From the NCBI GenBank assembly GCA_949051815.1, contig CARQVR010000003.1, positions 1-64,000 of the forward strand: a stretch of 64,000 bases of DNA. Reading direction: 5' to 3'. The position numbers were made by a program, and so were the translations under genes. Source of the stretch: an uncultured Lachnospiraceae bacterium (lineage in GTDB: Bacteria; Bacillota; Clostridia; Lachnospirales; Lachnospiraceae). Below are positions 1 to 7,558 of the stretch, one piece after another (the first letter of the stretch is position 1; every line of letters starts with the position of its first letter). The notes beneath the pieces were generated by a model. The model did no database searches. It saw only the letters and a program-made list of their open reading frames with translations, and had not been told where the DNA came from.

Positions 1-85
1 CGTCCGATGCCATTTTTCCTGCTGCACCCGCGCCAACAACAGCTCCTGTCACTGCTGATAACACTGAAATCAATCCCTTTCTCAT
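1..85 (-). CDS. Partial CDS, unknown small protein (N-terminus only)
   Basis: Only the first 28 codons are in the window; the frame runs off the left edge. The ATG at 85 is preceded by GGAGG six bases upstream. The peptide starts MRKGLISVLSAVTGAVVGAG and is rich in Gly, Ala and Val, suggesting a membrane segment or a nucleotide-binding glycine loop. It follows the glycosyltransferase stop by 18 bases and is therefore probably the next gene of the glycan operon. I do not recognise the family. Confidence 0.55.
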   Translation of the reverse strand, partial: MRKGLISVLSAVTGAVVGAGAAGKMASD

Positions 86-103
86 ACGCTGCCTCCAATC
101 CGC

Positions 104-1258
104 TTATATTTTACTGATCATTTTCTCCAGTCTGCCGCCAAATTCTTTTGATGTCCATTTTTCCATTCTCTCCTGGCCTTTTCTAATCATTTCCTGTCTC
201 AGCTCCTCACTCTGCCACATTTTCTTAATGCACGCTGCCATTTCCTCTGGTGAATCCGGATCAAATAAAAGTCCCGCGTCCCCTACCTGCTCCGGCATCG
301 CATATTTATTGGAAACCGCTACAGGACATCCCAGTGCCATAGCCTCAAGCGGTGGGATATTGGTCGGCCCGAAATAAGACGGCATAACCATGCCTACTGC
401 ATGTCTGTATAGATATATCATATTGCCGTCACTTACAAATCCTTTAATCGTCACATGCTTATCCAGTCTGTGTTCCGAGAGATATCTCGTAATTTTCCCC
501 AGGTTATTCTTTTCAGATCCGACTAATACTAAATGAATATCCGGAATATCCGGTACAAGTAATTCAATGGCTCTGATCAGATTAATATGGTTTTTATGCT
601 GCCAGAACTGCGCCGGATAAAATATATACCGTTTCGGCGTCTCAACATATGCTTCCTCTCCCTGTCGTATATATTCCGGTACGACGAACGGCAGCACTCC
701 TATACGCAGCTTTCTGGCGCCTCGTCCCATATATGATTCCGCAAACTGACGTTTCCCAAGTTTAGAATCTACCAGCACACAGTCACCGTAGGCTGCCAGA
801 CATTTAGCCGCGGTTTCTCTCCTGTCATAATCCTCTGCCACTTCCGGAAACCGCTTCTCATATCGGTGCATCAGATCATGAACCGGCATAACAAGTTTCA
901 CGCCATAGTTGGGAATAGAAACAAACTGTCTGGTTACAAGCACAATGTCTATCTCCTCCCGCCTAAGCACTTTTCCCATTGGTGTCATATAAGAATTGTA
1001 AAGCCTCGAAACGCGTGGAAATAAATAGTTCCACTTCATCTGCTTTTCTGTCAGGCCCGGGAACGATTGACTAAGGCACGAAATCCTGTTTTTTCTGCAC
1101 CAGCCACGCCAGAATGCATTCTGACACACCGCCAGCAATTCATAGCCACAGCCCCTGTTCTTTGCCAGACACTCTGCCAGCAGCATGGCATAGGGATGGC
1201 TTCCCCCATCCTGTGGCTCCGATGATAAAATCAGTAATATCTTTTTCTTTCTTTTCAT
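104..1258 (-). CDS. Glycosyltransferase, GT4 family (GT-B fold)
   Basis: This 384-residue protein probably transfers a sugar from a nucleotide donor to a growing glycan at the cytoplasmic face of the membrane. The C-terminal half has the GT4 pattern: FYPAQFWQHKNH, VLVGSEK, then a GFVSD turn and the donor-binding stretch PTNIPPLEAMALGCPVAVS with the expected Glu-x7-Glu style element. The start at 1258 is chosen over an in-frame ATG at 1327. The upstream one overlaps the preceding gene by 34 bases and gives residues unlike the family, whereas MKRKKKILLILSS is a normal GT-B beta-strand start. It is a late gene of the glycan operon; donor and acceptor cannot be told from sequence. Confidence 0.85.
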   Translation of the reverse strand: MKRKKKILLILSSEPQDGGSHPYAMLLAECLAKNRGCGYELLAVCQNAFWRGWCRKNRISCLSQSFPGLTEKQMKWNYLFPRVSRLYNSYMTPMGKVLRREEIDIVLVTRQFVSIPNYGVKLVMPVHDLMHRYEKRFPEVAEDYDRRETAAKCLAAYGDCVLVDSKLGKRQFAESYMGRGARKLRIGVLPFVVPEYIRQGEEAYVETPKRYIFYPAQFWQHKNHINLIRAIELLVPDIPDIHLVLVGSEKNNLGKITRYLSEHRLDKHVTIKGFVSDGNMIYLYRHAVGMVMPSYFGPTNIPPLEAMALGCPVAVSNKYAMPEQVGDAGLLFDPDSPEEMAACIKKMWQSEELRQEMIRKGQERMEKWTSKEFGGRLEKMISKI

Positions 1259-1293
1259 GCAGATCCCTATTCCTTTTTGGCTCCTTTTCTGCG

Positions 1294-2052
1294 CTAAACT
1301 GCTCTGGCTACAAAATAACTTGTCCACGAACCATAATCCGTCTCTCCAAGTGTCTGGCAGTCCATGTTATCCACCAGTTCAAATCCGGCTTCCTGTAAGT
1401 AAAACTCCAGCTCCGGTCTGAAAAAATACCTCATATTATGTACTTCTTCAATTGTTTTTGTTACGCCGCTCTCCTTATTCGTCACAAATACCTCATAGCA
1501 GACATCCACCACATTTTCTTTATCATGCATTACGGGTCTGGCAATCCTCACCAGCCTGTTCTCCTCATCTTCAATCTCTTTCACTCTTACCGCCGGCCTG
1601 TCACTGAGTACCCCGGGACCATACCACACATCAAAGAGGAAAAGTCCGCCGGCGCCCAGCGCTTTTCTGGCGCTCCGGAATGCCGCCAGTATATCCTGGT
1701 TGCTGTTCTGGTAGCTCATCACATGGAACAGGGAAATCACGGCGTCATACATTTCTCCGGGTTCATAACTCCGGATATCCGCCACAGAAAAATCACTTCC
1801 GGTTCCCCCTTCCTCCGCATTTTTCCGGGCAATCTCAATCATGAGGGAACTCATGTCTATGCCGGTACAGTCATATCCGAGCCTGCGCAGTTCTATGTCA
1901 TGCCTGCCTGTCCCGCAGCCATAGTTGATAATCTTCCTGATCCCATTGCCGTACCGCTGTAGCAGCATGTCCACCTGCCTGCTTTCTCCTTCATAATCCT
2001 TGTTCCGGTAAAAAGCATTATAATAATAGGCATAATCCTTAAAAACTTCCAT
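1294..2052 (-). CDS. Class I SAM-dependent methyltransferase
   Basis: A 252-residue Rossmann-type methyltransferase. Motif I is INYGCGTGRHDIELRRLGY at about residues 42-60, followed by the acidic strand end TGIDMS, motif II-like FSVADIRSYEPGEMYDAVISLFHVMSY and LFDVWYGPG. AGGAGTGGAAGG stands directly before the ATG. It lies between the cupin gene and the GT4 gene in the glycan operon, so methylation of a sugar or of a nucleotide-sugar intermediate is the likely role (inference). Small-molecule methyltransferases of this length commonly accept varied substrates, so no more exact name is safe. Confidence 0.85.
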   Translation of the reverse strand: MEVFKDYAYYYNAFYRNKDYEGESRQVDMLLQRYGNGIRKIINYGCGTGRHDIELRRLGYDCTGIDMSSLMIEIARKNAEEGGTGSDFSVADIRSYEPGEMYDAVISLFHVMSYQNSNQDILAAFRSARKALGAGGLFLFDVWYGPGVLSDRPAVRVKEIEDEENRLVRIARPVMHDKENVVDVCYEVFVTNKESGVTKTIEEVHNMRYFFRPELEFYLQEAGFELVDNMDCQTLGETDYGSWTSYFVARAV

Positions 2053-2095
2053 CCTTCCACTCCTGTCTTACTTATTTCATCATGAGACCAATCCC

Positions 2096-2545
2096 TTACA
2101 CTGTTTTCCCGCCCTGATAAACCACCTGATCCGCCGCAATTCCGGCAAAGCGTTTTTTATCCTCTTCTCCGGCATAAGGTCCCTGCTTGACCTCTACCAT
2201 CTCCACTTCCTCCAGTGCCTGAAAACCATGTCCTCCTGAAACCAGCAGAATCACATCCCCTGCGTGTAAATCCCGGCTTTCCAGATAATCCTCATATTCA
2301 TCGTAAAAATCAACACGAAGCACACCTTTCTTAAGAAACAATACTTCCTGCGTCATGACAACGTTTCTGTGAACCAGATTATGTACATGCGCGTCTATCG
2401 TTTTACCCGCCGGATGATGCATATACGCCACCTGCTGGGAATAGGCATCCGGCGTGATAAAATCCACGCCCTGGCATTCATAATCGTTTCGGATAATCAT
2501 TGCCAGCAGCTTATTCCTTTTCTTAACTTCCTCGATCTGTCCCAT
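2096..2545 (-). CDS. Cupin-fold protein of the glycan operon
   Basis: This 149-residue protein has a cupin core: PAGKTIDAHVHNLVHR supplies the HxH-type metal or ligand pocket, followed by VLFLKKGVLRVDFYDE and GDVILLVSGGHGFQALEEVEMVEVKQGPY, the second cupin motif. Related small cupins in polysaccharide loci are often annotated as WxcM-like or as sugar isomerase relatives, but no catalytic pattern is clear here. I chose the start at 2545 because GGGAGG lies nine bases upstream, and the longer frame (to 2608) would run through a terminator hairpin. Role in glycan modification is inferred from context only. Confidence 0.65.
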   Translation of the reverse strand: MGQIEEVKKRNKLLAMIIRNDYECQGVDFITPDAYSQQVAYMHHPAGKTIDAHVHNLVHRNVVMTQEVLFLKKGVLRVDFYDEYEDYLESRDLHAGDVILLVSGGHGFQALEEVEMVEVKQGPYAGEEDKKRFAGIAADQVVYQGGKTV

Positions 2546-2570
2546 AAACATCTTCCTCCCGTCTCCCAGC

Positions 2571-2624
2571 AAAAAACCTGCCGTAAGTCTGTCAGTTATC
2601 ACTTTCATACTTATAGCAGGTTTT
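2571..2624 (-). terminator. Intrinsic terminator after the toxin-antitoxin pair
   Basis: On the minus strand, AAAACCTGC-TATAAGT and ACTTAC-GGCAGGTTTT form a long stem with a 20-base loop, ending in a run of six T. It follows the YafQ stop at 2659 and precedes the cupin ribosome binding site. It would separate the toxin-antitoxin transcript from the three downstream glycan genes, which must then depend on read-through or another promoter. Confidence 0.7.
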
Positions 2625-2658
2625 CCAATTAATTCTTTATGCTGTTTTTATAATGGGC

Positions 2659-2940
2659 TTACTGAAACAAATCGCTGTGGCTTCCTGTTCTGATCAGCTT
2701 CAATATCAAAACCTCCGCTTCTATCTTATAGACCAGCAGCCAATCCGGCTCAATATGACACTCTCTCATATTTTTATACATCCGTGAGGCCGTCAACGCA
2801 TGATCCCTGTTTTTTGCCGGTAATGGCTGCCCGTTCACCAGCAGGTCAATGACCTCCCATAGTTTATCGGGATCGCAGCCGCGTTTGAGTGCCTGCTTAT
2901 AATCTTTCTTAAACTGCCCTGTAAATGTCGGTTTAAGCAT
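2659..2940 (-). CDS. yafQ: YafQ-family mRNA interferase toxin (type II TA)
   Basis: A 93-residue RelE/YafQ-type ribosome-dependent endoribonuclease, the toxin of a type II pair. The alignment with E. coli YafQ (recalled) is clear: PAKNRDHALTAS, YKNMRECHIEPDWLLVYKI, LILKLIRTGSHSDLF. The family's catalytic residues are present: His in DHAL, His and Asp-Trp in CHIEPDW, Arg in RTGSHSDLF with its His and the terminal Phe. Start ATG lies inside the end of the antitoxin gene (8-base overlap) with AAGGAGG six bases upstream, so toxin translation is coupled to the antitoxin. Full length, apparently intact. Confidence 0.93.
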   Translation of the reverse strand: MLKPTFTGQFKKDYKQALKRGCDPDKLWEVIDLLVNGQPLPAKNRDHALTASRMYKNMRECHIEPDWLLVYKIEAEVLILKLIRTGSHSDLFQ

Positions 2941-3199
2941 TGAGCGCCTCCTTCAATGCTTCCATACTGTCAAAGGGGCCATACATATCTTCATCCTTTT
3001 CAGACGCAGCCATCGTTTCCCATGTTAAAGCATTAGGAACATTTCTGCTTATCGCGAACGGCATTTGCTGCTCCCTCACCGACTGTCTCAAAAAAATATT
3101 GAAAGCAGTCGACAAACTCATTCCTAAATCATTAAAAAGCAAATCCGCCTGTTTTTTCAATTCCTCGTCAATACGAACCGTTACGTTCACACTTTTCAT
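2933..3199 (-). CDS. dinJ: DinJ/RelB-family antitoxin
   Basis: An 88-residue antitoxin with an N-terminal ribbon-helix-helix DNA-binding domain (MKSVNVTVRIDEELKKQADLL, then LGMSLSTAFNIFLRQSV) and a C-terminal toxin-wrapping tail ending DSMEALKEALNA. The ATG at 3199 has AGGAGG eight bases upstream; an in-frame GTG at 3208 is too close to that site. It autoregulates in known pairs, and its promoter (3220-3248) with three direct repeats lies directly upstream. The pair interrupts the glycan operon between the aminotransferase and the cupin gene. Confidence 0.92.
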   Translation of the reverse strand: MKSVNVTVRIDEELKKQADLLFNDLGMSLSTAFNIFLRQSVREQQMPFAISRNVPNALTWETMAASEKDEDMYGPFDSMEALKEALNA

Positions 3200-3219
3200 G
3201 TCTCGCACCTCCTGCTCAT

Positions 3220-3248
3220 ATTATATACAATCTTTTATCCAAAGGCAA
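3220..3248 (-). promoter_or_regulatory. Sigma70-type promoter of the dinJ-yafQ pair
   Basis: Minus strand -35 TTGCCT (3243-3248), 17-base spacer and a perfect -10 TATAAT (3220-3225), 21 bases upstream of the antitoxin start. The pair therefore has its own promoter inside the glycan operon. Confidence 0.7.
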
Positions 3249-3254
3249 CATACC

Positions 3255-3282
3255 ATGTGCATTTTATGTGCAATCCATGTGC
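3255..3282. promoter_or_regulatory. Three ATGTGC iterons upstream of the TA promoter
   Basis: ATGTGC starts at 3255, 3266 and 3277 on the plus strand, an exact 11-base period, i.e. one face of the helix. The array lies just upstream of the -35 of the dinJ promoter and ends at the target-site duplication of the MITE-like element. It may be an operator for DinJ or another regulator (inference). Confidence 0.5.
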
Positions 3283-3288
3283 TTTCCT

Positions 3289-3440
3289 GTTACAATTCGC
3301 ACCCACGCCAGATTTTGTACAGATTTACGATTATTCAGTGTGAATTGCAACGATGATGCACACAAAATGCCCAAAAACCGGCATTTTGGCGCTGGATCCG
3401 ACACCATGCAGCAAGTGCATGGTGCGGGTGTGAAAGTAAC
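3289..3440. mobile_element. MITE-like element, copy 1 (152 bp, 8-bp target duplication)
   Basis: Begins GTTAC-AATTCGCACCC and ends GGGTGTGAAA-GTAAC, imperfect terminal inverted repeats. It is flanked on both sides by GCTTTCCT (3281-3288 and 3441-3448), an exact 8-bp duplication. Three hairpins fill it: terminal GTTACAATTCGCAC with GTGTGAATTGCAAC, AAAATGCC with GGCATTTT, and ACCATGCA with TGCATGGT. A second copy lies at 30216-30368. It encodes no protein of its own; any mobility would need a transposase elsewhere. It stands between the aminotransferase and the toxin-antitoxin pair of the glycan operon. Confidence 0.85.
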
Positions 3441-3487
3441 GCTTTCCTGCTTTTTGTATGAAATTTTCAATGTACGTTGCAACTATT

Positions 3488-4615
3488 TCAGATACGCTCT
3501 GCCACTCTGTGCAGCCCTTCACAAACCTGCTCCATCTGCTCTGTCGTGAGCGCCAGACCGCTCGGAATATAAAACCCTTTTCTCGCAAGATACTCCGCAT
3601 CCGGATAACTCTCACCCTTAAATAATCCCTGCTTCCGGTAAACAGGCTGCTCATGCATACACCAGAAAAATGTCCGTGAGCCAATGCCCTCTTCCGCCAG
3701 TAACTTCTGTATCTCTCTGTTATCCGCCTTTATCTGCCTGTCCAGTACTATGCCGTATACCCAGTAAATGTTGTCTGCATAATCTGTCTGTGCAACCGGA
3801 AGAATAAGTCCTTCTATATCTTTTAACCGTTCTGTATAGTACCTTCCCATCGCACGCTTTCGCTCTGCAAACTCTTCTAACCGTTCCAGCTGGGCAAGCC
3901 CGACCGCTGCCTGGAGATTGGTAAACCGGTAATTATCGCTGATCTCATCATGTATATAGCGGACATCCTTCCTGAAACAGAGATTCCGCAGCATCCGGCA
4001 CCTCTCTGCCAGCCCGTCATCGTCCGTCACCACCATACCGCCCTCGCCCGTTGTAATATGCTTATTCGGATAAAAGCTGAATGTACTGATATCCCCGAAA
4101 CTCCCGCAGGGCTTTCCCCTGTAAGTCTGGCCATGCATCTCCGCCGCGTCCTCTATCACTTTCAGGTCATACTTTTTTGCCAGTGCAAGTATGGAATCCA
4201 CTTCAACAGGCAGCCCGTATAAGTGAACAATCATGATGGCTTTTGTCCTCGGCGTTATCTTAGCCTCAATCTCATCCACTTTCATATTCCATGTATATAT
4301 GTCACTGTCCACAAGCACAGGAACAGCGCAAAGCTTAGTCACCGCCATTGCGCAGGATATGATCGTAAAAGCCGGCATGATGACTTCGTCGCCTTCCCCT
4401 ATTCCAAGGGCCTGTACCGCCACTTCCAGAGCCGCCGTGCCATTGGATACGGCAATGCCATGTTTACGTCCGGCTGTGGCGCTCATCTTTTGCTCAAATT
4501 CTTTGACAAACGGACCTTCTGAGGAGATCCATCCTGTGTCAATGCATTCGCATAAATATTTTTTTTCGTTTCCGTTTAGTAACGGTTCATTTACCGGTAT
4601 AAAATGCATATTCAT
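3488..4615 (-). CDS. DegT/DnrJ/EryC1/StrS sugar aminotransferase (LegC candidate)
   Basis: A 375-residue PLP-dependent aminotransferase of nucleotide sugars. It has GTAALEVAVQAL, the cofactor-binding VIEDAAEMHG, and the Schiff-base lysine in FYPNKHITTGEGG. The N-terminus PVNEPLLNGNEKKYLCECIDTGWISSEG resembles perosamine-synthase-like members as well as LegC. It is the only aminotransferase in the window, so it is the best candidate for aminating C4 of the 4-keto sugar made by LegB, though perosamine-type chemistry is possible. AGAGGA precedes the ATG at 4615; an in-frame TTG one codon earlier is less likely. It is separated from the other leg genes by the AT-rich block. Confidence 0.88.
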   Translation of the reverse strand: MNMHFIPVNEPLLNGNEKKYLCECIDTGWISSEGPFVKEFEQKMSATAGRKHGIAVSNGTAALEVAVQALGIGEGDEVIMPAFTIISCAMAVTKLCAVPVLVDSDIYTWNMKVDEIEAKITPRTKAIMIVHLYGLPVEVDSILALAKKYDLKVIEDAAEMHGQTYRGKPCGSFGDISTFSFYPNKHITTGEGGMVVTDDDGLAERCRMLRNLCFRKDVRYIHDEISDNYRFTNLQAAVGLAQLERLEEFAERKRAMGRYYTERLKDIEGLILPVAQTDYADNIYWVYGIVLDRQIKADNREIQKLLAEEGIGSRTFFWCMHEQPVYRKQGLFKGESYPDAEYLARKGFYIPSGLALTTEQMEQVCEGLHRVAERI

Positions 4616-4641
4616 CAAATTCCTCTTTCTAAGTTAAATCT

Positions 4642-5784
4642 TTAGTCATCAGATATTTTTGGTGATCCCATATATTCAAAAACATAATATTTATGTTCTG
4701 CCTGTCCATCTACAAAATATGCTTTTTCCGGTACACTGGATATGTCATTTTCTATCATTTTATAGTCAGGCTCAAAAAAAGATCTTATGTCGTTTTCTGT
4801 GAATATTACAACTGGATAACTTCCCAAATATATTTCTTTTGGCACAGTCTGTCGGCATATACGCCTCCTACTACCAATCATCAATCTATCCAGAATTATA
4901 TACCGTGGCTGCATATTGCGAATTTTGATAATGATTTCATCATAGAAAGGAATGTAACCTAAACTGCCCGATAATAATATTATATCGTAGCGTCCAAATT
5001 TCTCCCAATCATCTGTACTTTTAATAAATTTCAAGGTTTCATTTTGTAAATTCCTACGCCCGTATTCTACAAAATTATCTTGTTCTGCAATAACATATTC
5101 CATTCTAAATACATCTGATAAATATTTTCTATTTTGAAAATACGTACTCCCGAGCGATCCACCTATATCTAATACCCGTACACCCTGATTTTCATTCTGT
5201 AGAGCACATCTCAATATAGGTGCACATATGCTGTGAACATATTTTTCATAATAAAACAAATAACTGTCTCTCTCCCATGCCGCTTCCCCATTCTTCACCT
5301 TTTCTATGGCGCTAATCACCTTTTCCAAAATATTGGTGTCTCCATATCCTATACTATCATTTTCAGCTTCTTTCCAGCTGCGATAGTCCCCCAAATAGCC
5401 TATCTGTGATTTGGTTTCGTCATATAGCAAATAAAACGGCGTATAATTACCTTCTTCATAAAGACTTAAAACTTTACCAAAATAATCATAATGTTTCCTT
5501 AAGCTATCAATTATATCTTTTTCATAATTAGGAGCAGAAATCACCACTACATCAATATTTTGCCATACGACTTCCCTTGGACTTTTAATAATTAATCCAA
5601 AGAATGATTTTCCCCATTTTCTATTATCAATATCCACGATTTCTTTTATTTTATAAGAAAGCAACTCCGTTTCTTTAAACAGTTCTGAAGTATGCTGCCC
5701 TCCACCCCAAACTACTATGTTTTTGGCATCTTGCAGTAATTTCAACTTATTGTTTATCACTTCTACTCTCTGCTGTAAAGTCAT
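4642..5784 (-). CDS. TIGR04325-type methyltransferase with N-terminal Rossmann domain
   Basis: Two domains in 380 residues. Residues 1-120 resemble the nucleotide-binding domain seen in sugar-modifying proteins (NIVVWGGGQHTSELF, IVDIDNRKWG, VVVISAPNY). Residues 130-380 match the family I know as TIGR04325, putative methyltransferases of glycan loci: GYLGDYRSWKEAENDSIGYG, then VRVLDIGGSLGSTYFQNRKYL as the SAM loop, and DIILLSGSLGYIPFYDEII. Base composition is clearly more AT-rich than the leg genes, suggesting separate acquisition. A role in methylating a sugar or lipid-linked glycan is inferred. Confidence 0.65.
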   Translation of the reverse strand: MTLQQRVEVINNKLKLLQDAKNIVVWGGGQHTSELFKETELLSYKIKEIVDIDNRKWGKSFFGLIIKSPREVVWQNIDVVVISAPNYEKDIIDSLRKHYDYFGKVLSLYEEGNYTPFYLLYDETKSQIGYLGDYRSWKEAENDSIGYGDTNILEKVISAIEKVKNGEAAWERDSYLFYYEKYVHSICAPILRCALQNENQGVRVLDIGGSLGSTYFQNRKYLSDVFRMEYVIAEQDNFVEYGRRNLQNETLKFIKSTDDWEKFGRYDIILLSGSLGYIPFYDEIIIKIRNMQPRYIILDRLMIGSRRRICRQTVPKEIYLGSYPVVIFTENDIRSFFEPDYKMIENDISSVPEKAYFVDGQAEHKYYVFEYMGSPKISDD

Positions 5785-5810
5785 ATTCTTTTTCCCCCTC
5801 TATTTACTTC

Positions 5811-7541
5811 TCATTCTTTTGCAATATTTATAAACTCCTTGATCCATTCCTTTTTAGCATTATCCGCACACCAAACATACTCTTCACATATCTGCTCAAC
5901 CACTCCCTGACGCAACTTATCATTCCACCATAATTCTATATTTTCAATATTATTTTTTATGTACATTTCTGCTTCCTGATAATTATTGTAATACATCCCT
6001 ATACTTTTTAGCTTATTTATTAATTCCCATCCTTTGTCTGTAAAAAACTCCATATATTCTGGTATTACCATAATAAGAGGAATTCTCATTGCTAATACTT
6101 CGGCCCAAGCTGTTCCAAAAGAATCAACTATACACAATCGACATTCCTGTACCATATCAATAAATCGTATGCTACTCCAATTATCTATCTCTACCTCTCC
6201 TTTTATTCTGTTAGGCAGATTCCAGCCCGTTTCCAAAAACAACCGTATTTTTACCCTTAACTCATCCTTCGCCAAATGATCTACAAATGATAAACTGTCC
6301 TCAATATATTCTTTAGTAAAAATGCTATTCATATTACTCAAAACCGTGCAATACGCACACGTAATAGACGCCAAATATAATATATCATACCTTTTTTCGA
6401 CGTTTCTGATGCTTTTTTTAGCTCGCCAATATCTCGGGTTTGTTATTCTTCTTAGTTCACATTCAAAATCTTTATCTCGCCATCCTGTGGTATATAATAC
6501 ATCCGCAACTTCGCTGTCTGCCCGCGCTTCACTCCTTCCCTGCCAAATATTGCCATCGCCACCAACTGGAATAAAATATATTTTCCCCATAGCATTTTTG
6601 GTTTTTCCCATTAAAATTGCCGCCAAATGAATACAATAATCTTCAGTACTAATAATTTTACTACATCGATAACTTCTTAGAACTTCCATGCTTTCTTGAA
6701 AACCTTCTAAATACATGGTAGGAATATCTGTAAAAATATAATCTTTTATCATTTTAACAAACTCAGAATCGTTGTCCTCCTTTGGAATTTTCAGTCCTTC
6801 CCTGTATTTGCCATCAAATTCTTTTAATTCCACTTCTATTACATTAGGATAAAAGACTCCTATACGGAATCTCGATTTAATAATTATTGTTAGCAACTCA
6901 AATAAATTGAAATTATAGTGATCAGGACAAATTATAATCGTCTCTGCCCGTTTCCCCAGAACGTTTAAAAATTTTTCTTTTTTATATCTATGTTTACTCT
7001 CTTTTCTAATCGTCTGGCTTGGATAATCGTTTCGAATTTCAACCCGTTTTTTTATTTCAATCCCCAAAAACTGTGCCACATGTGAATATAATTGAAAATT
7101 ATAATCCTCTCTTTTTAAGGACCACATCCAAAATCCCTGTGCAAAATATGGATGTATAAATGAGGACTCTGCTAATATATTTGTATAAAGTTCAACATTA
7201 TCTGCAATTGCTTTTTTTAGGTGCAAATATTTACTATACATTGCTTCTATATAATATGGCAACCACATATGAAGTATTTCATCCCATGCTTCAGTAGATA
7301 GACTTTCACCATGAATATTATTAAGTGCAAGTGAAAGCTGTTTTAATATTATTTTATATTCTTCACCTGCTTTTTTTATATGAATGGCTAATTCATCATT
7401 TGTCTTAAACGGCCTATCAACATAGTCAAAATCTGCCATATCCTCTTGTTTTTTCAAACAGCCATTTTCGATATAGACAATTTCTTCTGCGGCAGGATCT
7501 ATCGCCTCCTCTATAGAAGTCAAAGCTAAAAATTTTTTCAT
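5811..7541 (-). CDS. LIC12162-family putative transferase
   Basis: A 576-residue protein that fits the LIC12162 family of O-antigen and flagellar glycan loci (TIGR04331, recalled). The N-terminal third has the family's Trp-rich helix LSTEAWDEILHMWLPYYIEAMYSK; the C-terminal half looks like a GT-B nucleotide-sugar site: IRFIDMVQECRLCIVDSFGTAWAEVLAMRIPLIMV, and ends with WWNDKLRQGVVEQICEEYVW. Substrate is unknown in the family. The start at 7541 is preferred; an in-frame GTG at 7562 overlaps the previous stop and has no properly spaced site. AT-rich like its neighbours. Confidence 0.65.
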   Translation of the reverse strand: MKKFLALTSIEEAIDPAAEEIVYIENGCLKKQEDMADFDYVDRPFKTNDELAIHIKKAGEEYKIILKQLSLALNNIHGESLSTEAWDEILHMWLPYYIEAMYSKYLHLKKAIADNVELYTNILAESSFIHPYFAQGFWMWSLKREDYNFQLYSHVAQFLGIEIKKRVEIRNDYPSQTIRKESKHRYKKEKFLNVLGKRAETIIICPDHYNFNLFELLTIIIKSRFRIGVFYPNVIEVELKEFDGKYREGLKIPKEDNDSEFVKMIKDYIFTDIPTMYLEGFQESMEVLRSYRCSKIISTEDYCIHLAAILMGKTKNAMGKIYFIPVGGDGNIWQGRSEARADSEVADVLYTTGWRDKDFECELRRITNPRYWRAKKSIRNVEKRYDILYLASITCAYCTVLSNMNSIFTKEYIEDSLSFVDHLAKDELRVKIRLFLETGWNLPNRIKGEVEIDNWSSIRFIDMVQECRLCIVDSFGTAWAEVLAMRIPLIMVIPEYMEFFTDKGWELINKLKSIGMYYNNYQEAEMYIKNNIENIELWWNDKLRQGVVEQICEEYVWCADNAKKEWIKEFINIAKE

Positions 7542-7558
7542 TCCTGTATTTATTCCTT

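Noticed and set aside
3264..3684. Several overlapping frames on both strands in the MITE
   Set aside because: They arise from the repeat itself and recur in copy 2 with other ends; no coding signals.
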